Assembly (NCBI RefSeq): GCF_900142575.1
Contig: NZ_FRBI01000002.1
Location: 248,001 to 312,000, forward strand
Direction: 5' to 3'
Length of the DNA: 64,000 bases
Origin: Actinacidiphila paucisporea
GTDB taxonomy: Bacteria; Actinomycetota; Actinomycetes; Streptomycetales; Streptomycetaceae
Of this stretch, positions 8,012-16,157 are shown piece by piece. A program made the position numbers and the translations under genes. The notes beneath the pieces are model-generated. The model made no database searches and had not been told where the DNA came from. It saw nothing but the letters and a program-made list of their open reading frames with translations. Position 1 is the stretch's first letter. Every line of letters begins with the position of its first letter.

Positions 8012-9292
8012 TCAACGCCGGTCCTGGGGCGGGCGCTGGGCGCCGCTCTCGGCCACCGCCTGCTGGTAGCGCTGCACGGTCCGCTCCGCCGCCGCCAGGT
8101 CGCAGGGCGCGCTCCACAGCAACCGCCGCGCCTGGTCGTAGCGTTCGATCAGCAGCGGGTCCTCGGCCATGCCGAGCCTGGCGACCTTCGCGCGGTAGGC
8201 GTCGAGCCGGCCGCGCAGCTCGGCGCGCACCGCCAGCGGTGCGGTCACCGCGGTCAGCGACTCCCTGGCCCGCAGCAGCTCGTCGTCGGCGTGCTGCTCC
8301 AGGCTGTCGAGCAGCGGCGAGAGCCGGTGCCACTGCGCGGACCTGGTGAATTCCTCGGCCATCGCGAGCCGTTCGTGCAGGACGGACGCCGGGCCGCTGA
8401 CCGCGGGCACGTCCGAGGCGAGGATCTTCGAGAGCACCTCCACGCGGGCGCTGCGCGCCTCGGTCAGGGTGCGGTCCGCGCGGGACAGCACATCGCGCAG
8501 CCGCCCGAGCCGGTGCTTCGCGTCGTCCCTGACGTGCATCACCGCCTCGACTTCGCGGCGGATGCCGTCCAGCTGCCGGCCGGCCTCCTCGTAGCGGGAG
8601 GTGTCGGGGCGGCCTGGCGCGGGCCGGGCCCGCCAGAAGGCCAGCGGGTCGGACACGGACTGCGCGCGCAGCTCGGTCAACTCCGCGATCAGCTCCTCCA
8701 GTTCGTCGCCCGACGGGTGCGCCCCCGGGCGCACCCCCACCGCGTGGGCCAGCGAGCGCACCCGCTGCGTCTCGGCGGCCAGCAGGTCGATCCTGGCGGG
8801 CAGCGCCGACCACACGGAGTCGGCGGCGGCGACGGTCTCCATGGCCTGCTCGTACCAGGTGTTCATCCGGGCGAGCAGCTGCTCCAGGCTGTACCGCTCG
8901 GTCAGCCGGGCGGGGCCCGTCAGCGAGCGGGCGGCGTCCGGCACGGCCTCGCCGGTCACGCTGACGCCCTCGCCGCGCAGCAGCTCGGTGAGCTGCCGCA
9001 GCTCGGTCTGGGTCGGCCAGCGGCGGCGGGAGCGGATCTCCCGGGCGGTGGCGAGGGCGTCGGTGTACGCCTCGAAGTGCGTCCACAGCGCGGTGATCGC
9101 CGCGTCGGTCGCCGCCCAGCGCTCCTTGGTGACGCCGGTCAGCTCCGCGCCCTCCAGCAGCCGGCGGCCGGAGTGGTCCTGGAGGGAGAGCAGCGAGGAC
9201 TCGATCGCCTCGTGCTCGGTGGCCAGCCGTGCCAGGGCACGGTCGACGTCCTCGCGTCCCATCACCGGCCCGGAAGGTCCAGCGACCGCCAT
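8012..9292 (-). CDS. Helical protein of unknown function in the PknG/GlnX/GlnH locus
   Basis: A protein of about 426 residues with no recognised domain. It is very rich in Ala, Leu, Arg and Glu, has one Cys, no signal peptide and no membrane segment, and reads as a chain of long amphipathic helices and coiled coils. Examples are REDVDRALARLATEHEAIES near the start and RLDAYRAKVARLGMAEDPL near the end. It lies 30 bp after the GlnH-like gene and 186 bp before the kinase. A role linking the membrane sensor to the kinase is an inference from position only. The start may be ATG 9292 or GTG 9295, both just after GAGAGGG; ATG 9310 has weaker support. Confidence 0.8.
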   Translation of the reverse strand: MAVAGPSGPVMGREDVDRALARLATEHEAIESSLLSLQDHSGRRLLEGAELTGVTKERWAATDAAITALWTHFEAYTDALATAREIRSRRRWPTQTELRQLTELLRGEGVSVTGEAVPDAARSLTGPARLTERYSLEQLLARMNTWYEQAMETVAAADSVWSALPARIDLLAAETQRVRSLAHAVGVRPGAHPSGDELEELIAELTELRAQSVSDPLAFWRARPAPGRPDTSRYEEAGRQLDGIRREVEAVMHVRDDAKHRLGRLRDVLSRADRTLTEARSARVEVLSKILASDVPAVSGPASVLHERLAMAEEFTRSAQWHRLSPLLDSLEQHADDELLRARESLTAVTAPLAVRAELRGRLDAYRAKVARLGMAEDPLLIERYDQARRLLWSAPCDLAAAERTVQRYQQAVAESGAQRPPQDRR

Positions 9293-9322
9293 CACGCCCT
9301 CTCTTCCCACCTGCCCCCGGCC

Positions 9323-10348
9323 CTATTTGTACAACGGCACGGGCGGCTTGATGCCCGGTAGATCGGCCTCCAGCCAGTGGTGGTAGGAGGCCTGCCACGA
9401 ACCGTCGGCACGATAGGCGTTGAGCACCTTGTTGACCCGCCGCACCAGGTCGGTGTCGGCCAGGTTCATGGCCACACCGTACGGCTCGTCGGTGACGGTC
9501 TTTCCCACCAGGTGCACCGCCGGGTCCTGGGCGGCCTGTCCGGCGCCCAGCGCGTTGTCGGTGAAGACCGCGTCGGCCAGGTGGAGTTGCAGCTGCACCA
9601 GGCAGTCGAGCTGGTTGGCCACCAGCATCACGTCGGCACCGTGGCGGTCGCCCTGCAACTTCTTCTGGCCCGTCGAACCCGTCGCGGTGCAGACCGTCCT
9701 GCCCCGCAGCGAGTCGTCGAAGCCGGTGATCGAGGACCCGCCCGAGGTCAGGATCTGCTGGCCGGCGGTGAAGTAGGCGGTGGAGAAGGCGACGTCCTTG
9801 AGCCGCTCGCAGTTGATGGTCATCGTGCGGACGACCATGTCGACCGCGCCCGACTTGATGTCCTTGATCCGGTCGGCAGTGGGCACCGTCAGGTACTGCA
9901 CCGCGTTCTCGTCGCCCAGGATGTCCTTGGCTATGGCCTTGACCAGGTCGATGTCGAAGCCGGCGAGGTCGCCGGTGGCCGGGTCGCGGAAGCCCCAGAG
10001 GTAGCTGTTCTGGTCGACGCCGACCTTCAGCTTGCCGTACTTCCTGATCCGGGCCACCGCGGCGCCCGTGGTGCTGCCCAGGTTCGGGTCGAGGCTGCGC
10101 TCGGGCTGGGTACAGGTGCCGGAGCCGTCCTGCGTCGCGGCGTACTGCGCCCAGGTCACCTGTGCGGGGCGGCCCGCGGACAGGGGCGCAGGGTCGTCCT
10201 GCAGCGGGACGAGTGCGCCGAGGAGGGCCAGCGTGCAGGCCGCCGCCATGCCCGCGACTCCGCCCCAGCCGCGCCGATGTCCGCCCACCGTCCGTCTCCT
10301 TCCCGCTCGCGCCGCGTCCGTGCGCGGTGTCGCCGGCACCCCGGTCAC
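9323..10348 (-). CDS. glnH: GlnH-like amino-acid-binding protein, membrane anchored
   Basis: A 341-residue family 3 solute-binding protein (glutamate/glutamine type). It has a single N-terminal hydrophobic anchor (about 30-49) and then the ligand-binding fold: KLKVGVDQNSYLWGFRD, GFDIDLVKAIAKDILG, and the motif TVPTADRIKDIKSGAVDMVV. In mycobacteria GlnH binds Asp/Glu outside the membrane and signals through GlnX to PknG rather than serving transport. No ABC permease or ATPase accompanies it here, which supports a sensory role. Its ATG overlaps the stop of the upstream membrane gene (ATGA, 10345-10348). The Cys at 38 lies inside the hydrophobic segment, so this does not look like a lipoprotein. 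Confidence 0.88.
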   Translation of the reverse strand: MTGVPATPRTDAARAGRRRTVGGHRRGWGGVAGMAAACTLALLGALVPLQDDPAPLSAGRPAQVTWAQYAATQDGSGTCTQPERSLDPNLGSTTGAAVARIRKYGKLKVGVDQNSYLWGFRDPATGDLAGFDIDLVKAIAKDILGDENAVQYLTVPTADRIKDIKSGAVDMVVRTMTINCERLKDVAFSTAYFTAGQQILTSGGSSITGFDDSLRGRTVCTATGSTGQKKLQGDRHGADVMLVANQLDCLVQLQLHLADAVFTDNALGAGQAAQDPAVHLVGKTVTDEPYGVAMNLADTDLVRRVNKVLNAYRADGSWQASYHHWLEADLPGIKPPVPLYK

Positions 10349-11796
10349 CGGTATTCCGACAGCCGGCGGCCGATGCCGAGCAGCGCGCCCGCCGCGGCGA
10401 TCACCGCGAGGGCCGCCGCTCCGTACGGCAGCAGGGTCAGGGCCCCGCGACCGCTGTCCGCGGCGGACTTGAACTCGTCCTGTTCGTGCGCGACCGCGGT
10501 CTGCAGGCTCGTGTCGACCGCGTCGAAGCAGGAGCCGGTCGTCTGGTCCACCGTCTTGCCGCTGCTGTCCTTGCCGCCGATGACCTTGGCGACGGCCGTG
10601 GTGTAGTCCCCGGCCTTGTCGCTCGTGCGCTCGGCGGTGTGCCGGGCGCGCCAGGTCTGCACGCCGGTGATCGCCGCGTTGACGGGGGCGCTGCCCGCCG
10701 AGTCGTCCGCCAGCCGCAGCGCGTCGGCCAGCTCGCCGCCGACACCCTTGGGGTCCTTGCCGGCCAGCAGGGTCATGCCGTCGGCGAAGTTGTTCTCGTA
10801 GTCGTCACCGGACCCGCGGGCCACCAGCGTCAGGTTCTCGTCGCCACGGGCCTGCAGGACGCTGATCCGCGCGTTGTTGAGCACCTGCATCGAGCGGGCG
10901 CCGTGCGCGGCGGAATTCTCCAGCTCCGCGCGGGCCACGGTGTGCCCGGCGACGAGCCACAGCAGCACCACCGCGGAGGCCGCGCTGGCGGCCAGCATGC
11001 CGTGGTTGAACACCCGGTTGGTCCGCCGGTAGTGGCGGCGCTGAGCCCACAGCAGGGCGCCCAGCGCGACCGCGCCCAGCCCCCAGGAGACGTAAGGCAG
11101 CGCCTTGGCACGGGTGTAGTCGCGGCCGAGGCGGTCGTTCTCGATCTGGTAGAGCCGGTCGGCCGAGGACAGCAGGCCGTGGGGCTTGCGCATCTGGCTG
11201 TTGGCATAGCGCAGGTAGGCGCCGCCGACCGGCAGGCCCTGCCGGTTGTTGGTCTGCGCCGCGGTCACCAGCTCGACGTATTTGGGCAGTTGCCAGTTGA
11301 GTGCGGCGATCTCCGCGCGGGCCTGCGGGGAGCCCTCGCTGTTGGCCGCGGCCTCGGTGATCAGCTTGGAGGCGTGGGTGATGTCGTTCTCGTAGCGGTC
11401 GGAGACCTTCTCGGGCAGCTCGCCGCCGACCAGGAAGCCGCCGGTGACGGTGGCGTCCGCGTCGGCGAGCGAGCGGTAGATCTCCGCGGCGGTCGCGCTG
11501 AGCGGGGCGCTGTGCTTGACGACGTTGTCCGCCGCGGTGGAGCGGTCGGTGACCTGATACGCGGTGGTCGCGCCGAAGGCCACCACCAGCACCGCGAGCG
11601 CGGCGCCGATGATCCGCAGCCGGCCGGGCTCGGTGGTGGCCGCGGCCCGCAGCCGGGCGGCGGACTCCACCCAGGCACGCCGCCGGCCCGGGCCGGGAGC
11701 ACCGGGCGGCGGCGCGGGCACGGTGCCCCGCGGCGCGGGCCCTCCCGCGCCGATGCGCACGTCAGGGCCCGCGCTCCCGGTCGGCGTGTGCGTCAC
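10345..11796 (-). CDS. glnX: GlnX-like four-helix membrane sensor protein
   Basis: A 483-residue integral membrane protein, first gene of the run. A Pro/Gly-rich cytoplasmic N-terminus (1-60) leads to TM1 (about 60-80), then an extracytoplasmic helical domain (80-232), TM2 (233-252), TM3 (264-286), a second extracytoplasmic domain (about 290-450) and a C-terminal TM4 ending GIGRRLSEYR. The two similar helical ectodomains resemble sensory four-helix bundles. Location beside glnH- and pknG-like genes is the main argument for GlnX. The chosen start is GTG 11796, preceded by GGGGGAGG; an upstream in-frame start at 11883 lacks a ribosome site. Confidence 0.85.
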   Translation of the reverse strand: MTHTPTGSAGPDVRIGAGGPAPRGTVPAPPPGAPGPGRRRAWVESAARLRAAATTEPGRLRIIGAALAVLVVAFGATTAYQVTDRSTAADNVVKHSAPLSATAAEIYRSLADADATVTGGFLVGGELPEKVSDRYENDITHASKLITEAAANSEGSPQARAEIAALNWQLPKYVELVTAAQTNNRQGLPVGGAYLRYANSQMRKPHGLLSSADRLYQIENDRLGRDYTRAKALPYVSWGLGAVALGALLWAQRRHYRRTNRVFNHGMLAASAASAVVLLWLVAGHTVARAELENSAAHGARSMQVLNNARISVLQARGDENLTLVARGSGDDYENNFADGMTLLAGKDPKGVGGELADALRLADDSAGSAPVNAAITGVQTWRARHTAERTSDKAGDYTTAVAKVIGGKDSSGKTVDQTTGSCFDAVDTSLQTAVAHEQDEFKSAADSGRGALTLLPYGAAALAVIAAAGALLGIGRRLSEYR

Positions 11797-11983
11797 ATAC
11801 CCTCCCCCGGGTCCGACTTGCCGCCATGCGGAAGTCACGCTTGTCAGGCAGCAGTATGGCCGCAGTCGATGCCGTACCTCCACCGGCCCGGTGATCTCGG
11901 CCGGTCACTACCCGCCTCCGCCTGATCACACGCGTCCCGTACGGGTTCGGTTCCGCCGCCGCCCGATCCCTTCCGGCAGCGGC

Positions 11984-13033
11984 TCAGCCGTAGTGCGCCC
12001 GCAGGGTGGCGTGCGCCTGCGGCGGCGCCGCCAGCTGGTCGAGGCCCAGCAGGGCCGCGCCCAGCACCGGCGGCGCGGTCACCACCTTGGTCCGCGCCTT
12101 GGGGGCGCGCGCGGTGAGCCGCTCGGCGAGGGTGTCCATGAGATACGGGTTGCGGGCCGTCATCACCCCGCCGCCGAGCACCACGTCGGCCTCCTCGCCG
12201 AGCAGGTCGAGGCGGCCGAGCGCGACCACGGCGAGCGCCGCGATCTCCTCGGCCTGCCGGGCCAGGATCGTCCTGGCCACCGGGTCGCCGGCGTCCGAGG
12301 TCGCGAAGAGCACCGGCGTCAGCTCGTACTTCCGCTCGGCCGGCAGCACTTCCAGGTGCAGCGCCTCGATCAGCGCGTACATCGACCCGAGGCCGAAGTG
12401 CGCGGGCAGCGTACGGGCGAGGTCGGTCGGTTCGCCGCGGCCGTCCTCGGCCCTGGCGGCGTACCACAGCGCCTCGTCGGCCAGTCCTGAACCGCCGCCC
12501 CAGTCACCGGATATCTTGCCGATGGCCGGAAACCTGGCGGTGCGTCCGTCCGGCAGCATGCCGACGCAGTTGATGCCCGCGCCGCACACCACCGCCACGC
12601 CGCGCGGCTCGTCGACGCCGGCCCGCAGGATCGCGAAGGTGTCGTTGGCGACCCGGGTGGTGTGCGCCCAGCCGCGGGCGTGCACGGCCGCCTCCAGGCG
12701 CTGCTCCTCGACGGGCAGGTCGGCGTTGGCCAGGCACGCCGAGGTGTACGCGACCAGCGGCCGTCCGTCGCCCGCGCCTTCCGGGGTGTCGAGCCCGGCG
12801 TCCGCCGCCGCCCGCGCCACGATCTCGGCGACCGCGGCCACGGCGGGGCCGACACCGACCACGGGCGGCTGGAAGCCGCCGCCGCGGGCGGCGCCGAGCA
12901 CCCGCCCGTCGGCGGCCACCAGCGCCACGTCGGTCTTGCTGTTGCCCGCGTCGATGGCGAGCACGCCGCCGGGGACCAGCGGCGGCTGGGGGGCCCTCCC
13001 AGGCCGATGGCTCTGGGGGATGTTCAGGCCCAC
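11984..13033 (-). CDS. BadF/BadG-type sugar kinase (N-acetylglucosamine kinase-like)
   Basis: An ASKHA-fold ATP-dependent sugar kinase. The phosphate-1 loop is LAIDAGNSKTDVAL, with later glycine-rich signatures VVCGAGINCVG and GKISGDWGGGSGLADEAL, and DVVLGGGVMTARNPYL. Relatives phosphorylate GlcNAc or related sugars at O6. It is the last gene of the sugar operon. Two starts are possible: GTG 13033, inside the end of the GH4 gene and preceded by GGGAGC (349 residues), or GTG 12964 (326 residues) just before the conserved domain. I list the first because of its ribosome site. The substrate is uncertain; together with GH4 it could phosphorylate an imported disaccharide. Confidence 0.85.
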   Translation of the reverse strand: MGLNIPQSHRPGRAPQPPLVPGGVLAIDAGNSKTDVALVAADGRVLGAARGGGFQPPVVGVGPAVAAVAEIVARAAADAGLDTPEGAGDGRPLVAYTSACLANADLPVEEQRLEAAVHARGWAHTTRVANDTFAILRAGVDEPRGVAVVCGAGINCVGMLPDGRTARFPAIGKISGDWGGGSGLADEALWYAARAEDGRGEPTDLARTLPAHFGLGSMYALIEALHLEVLPAERKYELTPVLFATSDAGDPVARTILARQAEEIAALAVVALGRLDLLGEEADVVLGGGVMTARNPYLMDTLAERLTARAPKARTKVVTAPPVLGAALLGLDQLAAPPQAHATLRAHYG

Positions 13034-14301
13034 GCGAAGTGCTCCCGGTTGTGCGCGATGAGACGGTCGGTCAGCTGCTCGGCCAGGTCGTACTGCCCGA
13101 TCAGCGGGTGGGCGAGCAGCGCGGTGAAGACCCGGTCCCTGCCGCCGCGCAGGGCGGCGTCCAGTGCCAGGTCCTCGTAGGCGGTCACGTTGGCGATCAG
13201 CCCGGCGTAGAGCGGCTCCACCGGTGGTACCGGCAGCGGCTCCGCGCCGTCGCCGTTCACCGTGGCGGGCACCTCGATGACGGCGTCGTCCGGCAGGAAG
13301 GGCAGGGTGCCGTTGTTGTACGTGTTGACGACCTGGACGTCGCCGGACGCGGGAACGTGCGCGGCCCGCAGCAGGGACGAGGCGAGGTCGACGGCGGCCT
13401 CGGAGTAGAAGGCGCCGCCGCGCTTGGCCAGTAGCGCCGGCTTCTCGTCGAGCGTCGGGTCGCCGTACATCTCCAGCAGTTCCTTCTCCATCGCGGCGAC
13501 CTGCGAGGCCCGCGAGGGCGTCGTCCGCAGCTCGCGCACCACCTCGTCGTGGGCGTAGTAGTAGCGCAGGTAGTACGACGGTACGACGCCGAGGCGGTCG
13601 AGGACCGGGCGCGGCAGGTGCAGGTCGGCGGCAATGGCGTCGCCGTGCTCGGCGAGCAGCTTGGGCAGCACGTCCTCGCCGTCGGGTCCGCCGATGCGCA
13701 CCCCCCGCTCCCAGGTCAGGTGGTTGAGCCCGACGTGGTCCAGGTGCACCTGCTCGGGCGCCACGCCGAGCTTCTCGGCGAAGCGGCGCTGGAAGCCGAT
13801 CGCCACATTGCACAGCCCGACGCTTCTGTGCCCGGCCTGGAGCAGCGCCCGGGTGACGATGCCGACCGGGTTGGTGAAGTCGATGATCCAGGCGTCCGGC
13901 GCGGCCCGCCTGACCCGCTCGGCGATGTCCAGCACCACCGGCACCGTACGCATCGCCTTCGCGAGCCCGCCCGCGCCGGTGGTCTCCTGGCCGACGCAGC
14001 CGCACTCCAGCGGCCAGGTCTCGTCCTGGTTGCGCGCGGCCTGGCCGCCGACCCGCAGCTGCAGCAGCACCGCGTCGGCGCCGGCCACTCCCGCCTCCAG
14101 GTCGGAGGTGGTGACGATACGGCCGGGGTGGCCCTGCTTGGCGAAGATCCGCCGGGCCAGCCCGCCGACCAGGTCCAGACGGTGCGCGTCCGGGTCGATC
14201 AGCGCCAGCTCCTCGACGGGCAGGGTGTCGCGCAGCCGCGCGAACCCGTCGATCAACTCGGGGGTGTACGTGGACCCGCCGCCCACGACTGCCAGTTTCA
14301 T
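13024..14301 (-). CDS. 6-phospho-beta-glucosidase-like enzyme, glycoside hydrolase family 4
   Basis: A 425-residue GH4 enzyme. These use NAD+ and a divalent metal to cleave 6-phosphorylated glycosides by an oxidation-elimination mechanism. The NAD loop is at the N-terminus (KLAVVGGGSTYTPELI), the metal ligands are in GLCNVAIGFQ (Cys) and HVGLNHLTW (His), and SYYLRYYYAHDEVV carries the family tyrosines. Length is normal. The ATG overlaps the upstream permease stop (ATGA, 14298-14301). GH4 needs a phosphorylated substrate, yet no PTS is present; the adjacent kinase may supply the phosphate. Confidence 0.93.
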   Translation of the reverse strand: MKLAVVGGGSTYTPELIDGFARLRDTLPVEELALIDPDAHRLDLVGGLARRIFAKQGHPGRIVTTSDLEAGVAGADAVLLQLRVGGQAARNQDETWPLECGCVGQETTGAGGLAKAMRTVPVVLDIAERVRRAAPDAWIIDFTNPVGIVTRALLQAGHRSVGLCNVAIGFQRRFAEKLGVAPEQVHLDHVGLNHLTWERGVRIGGPDGEDVLPKLLAEHGDAIAADLHLPRPVLDRLGVVPSYYLRYYYAHDEVVRELRTTPSRASQVAAMEKELLEMYGDPTLDEKPALLAKRGGAFYSEAAVDLASSLLRAAHVPASGDVQVVNTYNNGTLPFLPDDAVIEVPATVNGDGAEPLPVPPVEPLYAGLIANVTAYEDLALDAALRGGRDRVFTALLAHPLIGQYDLAEQLTDRLIAHNREHFAWA

Positions 14302-15203
14302 CCCTTGACTCCCGTCAGGGTCACGCCTTCGATGAAGGCCCTTTGCGCGAAGAAGAAGACCACGATCACCGGGGCCATCACCAGGACGGTCGCGGCCATT
14401 GTCAGGTTCCAGTTGGTGTGGTGCGCCCCCTTGAAGGACTCCAGCCCGTAACTCAGTGTCCAGGCGGCCGGGTTGGAACTGGCGTAGATCTGCGGGCCGA
14501 AGTAGTCGTTCCAGCAGTAGAAGAACTGGAAGAGCGCGACCGCGGCGATGGCCGGGCGGATCATCGGGATGATCACCGTGACCAGGGTGCGCAGTTCACC
14601 GCAGCCGTCCACCCTGGCCGCCTCGGTGTACTCCTTGGGGATGGTCAGCAGGAACTGGCGCAGCAGGAAGATCGTGAAGGCGTCGCCGAAGGCCATCGGG
14701 ATGATCAGCGGCCACAGGGTGCCGTCCATGCCGAGCTGCTTGGTCCAGAACAGGTACATCGGGATGATGATCACCTGGGGCGGCAGCATCATCGTGGAGA
14801 TGACCAGCACCATGATCAGGTTGCGGCCGCGGAAGCGGAACTTGGCCAGCGCGTACGCCACCGGCAGCGAGGACACCACGGTCAGCACGGTGCCGGACAC
14901 CGCGTAGACCAGGGTGTTGCGCCACCAGGTGAGGAAGCCCGGGGTGTCCCAGACGGTACGGAAGTTGGACCACTGCCAGGAGTGCGGCCACAGGTCCCTG
15001 GTGAGGGCCTGGTTGTCGCTCATCACCGCGGTGAGGAAGACGAAGACGAAGGGCAGCACGAAGAAGGCGGCGGCGGCCAGGCCGAGCGAGTGCACGGCGA
15101 TCCAGTGCAGCCGCGCCTTGCGGCGCGCGGTGCGCCGGGCGCGCGCGTCGACCGGGCGGCCGGGCGCGGGCGCGGCGGGGGCGGTCAGGGTCGCTTGGGT
15201 CAT
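14298..15203 (-). CDS. Carbohydrate ABC transporter permease (MalG-like, CUT1)
   Basis: A 301-residue inner membrane permease. About six hydrophobic segments are visible, beginning with LGLAAAAFFVLPFVFVFLTA. The cytoplasmic EAA loop that docks the ATPase reads EYTEAARVDGCGELRTLVTV. It pairs with the MalF-like permease 3 bp upstream. No ATP-binding gene lies in the cluster, as is usual for Streptomyces sugar importers that share the ATPase MsiK encoded elsewhere. Confidence 0.93.
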   Translation of the reverse strand: MTQATLTAPAAPAPGRPVDARARRTARRKARLHWIAVHSLGLAAAAFFVLPFVFVFLTAVMSDNQALTRDLWPHSWQWSNFRTVWDTPGFLTWWRNTLVYAVSGTVLTVVSSLPVAYALAKFRFRGRNLIMVLVISTMMLPPQVIIIPMYLFWTKQLGMDGTLWPLIIPMAFGDAFTIFLLRQFLLTIPKEYTEAARVDGCGELRTLVTVIIPMIRPAIAAVALFQFFYCWNDYFGPQIYASSNPAAWTLSYGLESFKGAHHTNWNLTMAATVLVMAPVIVVFFFAQRAFIEGVTLTGVKG

Positions 15204-15206
15204 GGT

Positions 15207-16157
15207 TCAGTCCTCCGCTGACAAGAAGCCGTTGCGCCGGCGCATCAGCAGTGCGGTGAAGGCCATCGCGAGCACGAAGAGCACCAGGGCGATGACGCAC
15301 GCGGAGCCGTAGTCGAAGCGCTGGAAGCCGCGCTCGTAGACCAGTTGCGGCAGGGTCAGGGTCGACTTGTCGGGGTAGCCGGGCTCGAACTGCTGGCCTG
15401 AATTGCCGATGATCCCGGAGGCGACCTTTCCCGCCACCAGCGGCTGCGTGTAGTACTGCATGGTCTGGATGACCCCGGTGACCACCGCGAACATCACGAT
15501 CGGCGAGATGTTCGGCAGCGTGACGTACCGGAACCGCGCCCACGCTCCCGCGCCGTCCAGTTCGGCGGCCTCGTACTGCTCCTTGGGCACGTCGAGCAGT
15601 GCGGCCATGAAGATGACCATCAGGTCGCCGATGCCCCACACCGCCAGGATGGTCAGGGCGGGCTTGGACCAGTGCGGGTCGGTGAACCAGCCCGGGGTGG
15701 GGATGCCGATGTCGCCCAGGACATGGTTGACCGGGCCGGTGCCGGGGTTGAGCAGGAAGACGAAGGCCATCGTCGCGGCGACCGGCGGGGCGAGGTAGGG
15801 CAGGTAGAAGGCGGTGCGGAAGAGCCCGGCGCCGGTCTTGATCTTGGTGATCAGCAGGCCCACGCCCAGGCCGAAGACGACCCGGAGCGTGACCATCACC
15901 ACGACCAGCCACAGGGTGTTGCGCAGCGCCGGCCAGAACAGCGGGTAGTCCTTGAAGACGTAGGACCAGTTCTTGGTGCCGGTCCAGGTCGGCGGATTCA
16001 CCCCGTTGTAGTGCATGAAGGAGAAGTAGACGGTGGACAGCAGCGGGTAGGCGAAGAAGACGCTGAAGCCGATGATCCAGGGCGACAGGAAGGCGAGGTT
16101 GCGCAGCGCCGCCTTGCGGCGTCTGGCCCTCAGCAGGGGGTGGACCGCGGCGCTCAT
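15207..16157 (-). CDS. Carbohydrate ABC transporter permease (MalF-like, CUT1)
   Basis: A 316-residue permease with a short basic N-terminus (LLRARRRKAALRN) followed by LAFLSPWIIGFSVFFAYPLL as the first membrane helix and an EAA loop EQYEAAELDGAGAWARFRYV. It forms the translocation channel with the following MalG-like protein. The start ATG at 16157 overlaps the stop of the binding-protein gene by one base (TGATG). The long in-frame extension upstream is a shadow of that gene. Confidence 0.92.
   Translation of the reverse strand: MSAAVHPLLRARRRKAALRNLAFLSPWIIGFSVFFAYPLLSTVYFSFMHYNGVNPPTWTGTKNWSYVFKDYPLFWPALRNTLWLVVVMVTLRVVFGLGVGLLITKIKTGAGLFRTAFYLPYLAPPVAATMAFVFLLNPGTGPVNHVLGDIGIPTPGWFTDPHWSKPALTILAVWGIGDLMVIFMAALLDVPKEQYEAAELDGAGAWARFRYVTLPNISPIVMFAVVTGVIQTMQYYTQPLVAGKVASGIIGNSGQQFEPGYPDKSTLTLPQLVYERGFQRFDYGSACVIALVLFVLAMAFTALLMRRRNGFLSAED

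Noticed and set aside
5081-9361. A 1426-codon open frame on the plus strand
   Set aside because: It is antisense to the PknG-like kinase and helical protein genes; its translation is Arg/Gly/Ala/His-rich with no domain.
9323-10348. Lipobox in the GlnH-like protein
   Set aside because: The only early Cys (38) lies within the hydrophobic helix (MAAACTLALLG), with more hydrophobic residues after it, unlike a lipoprotein signal.
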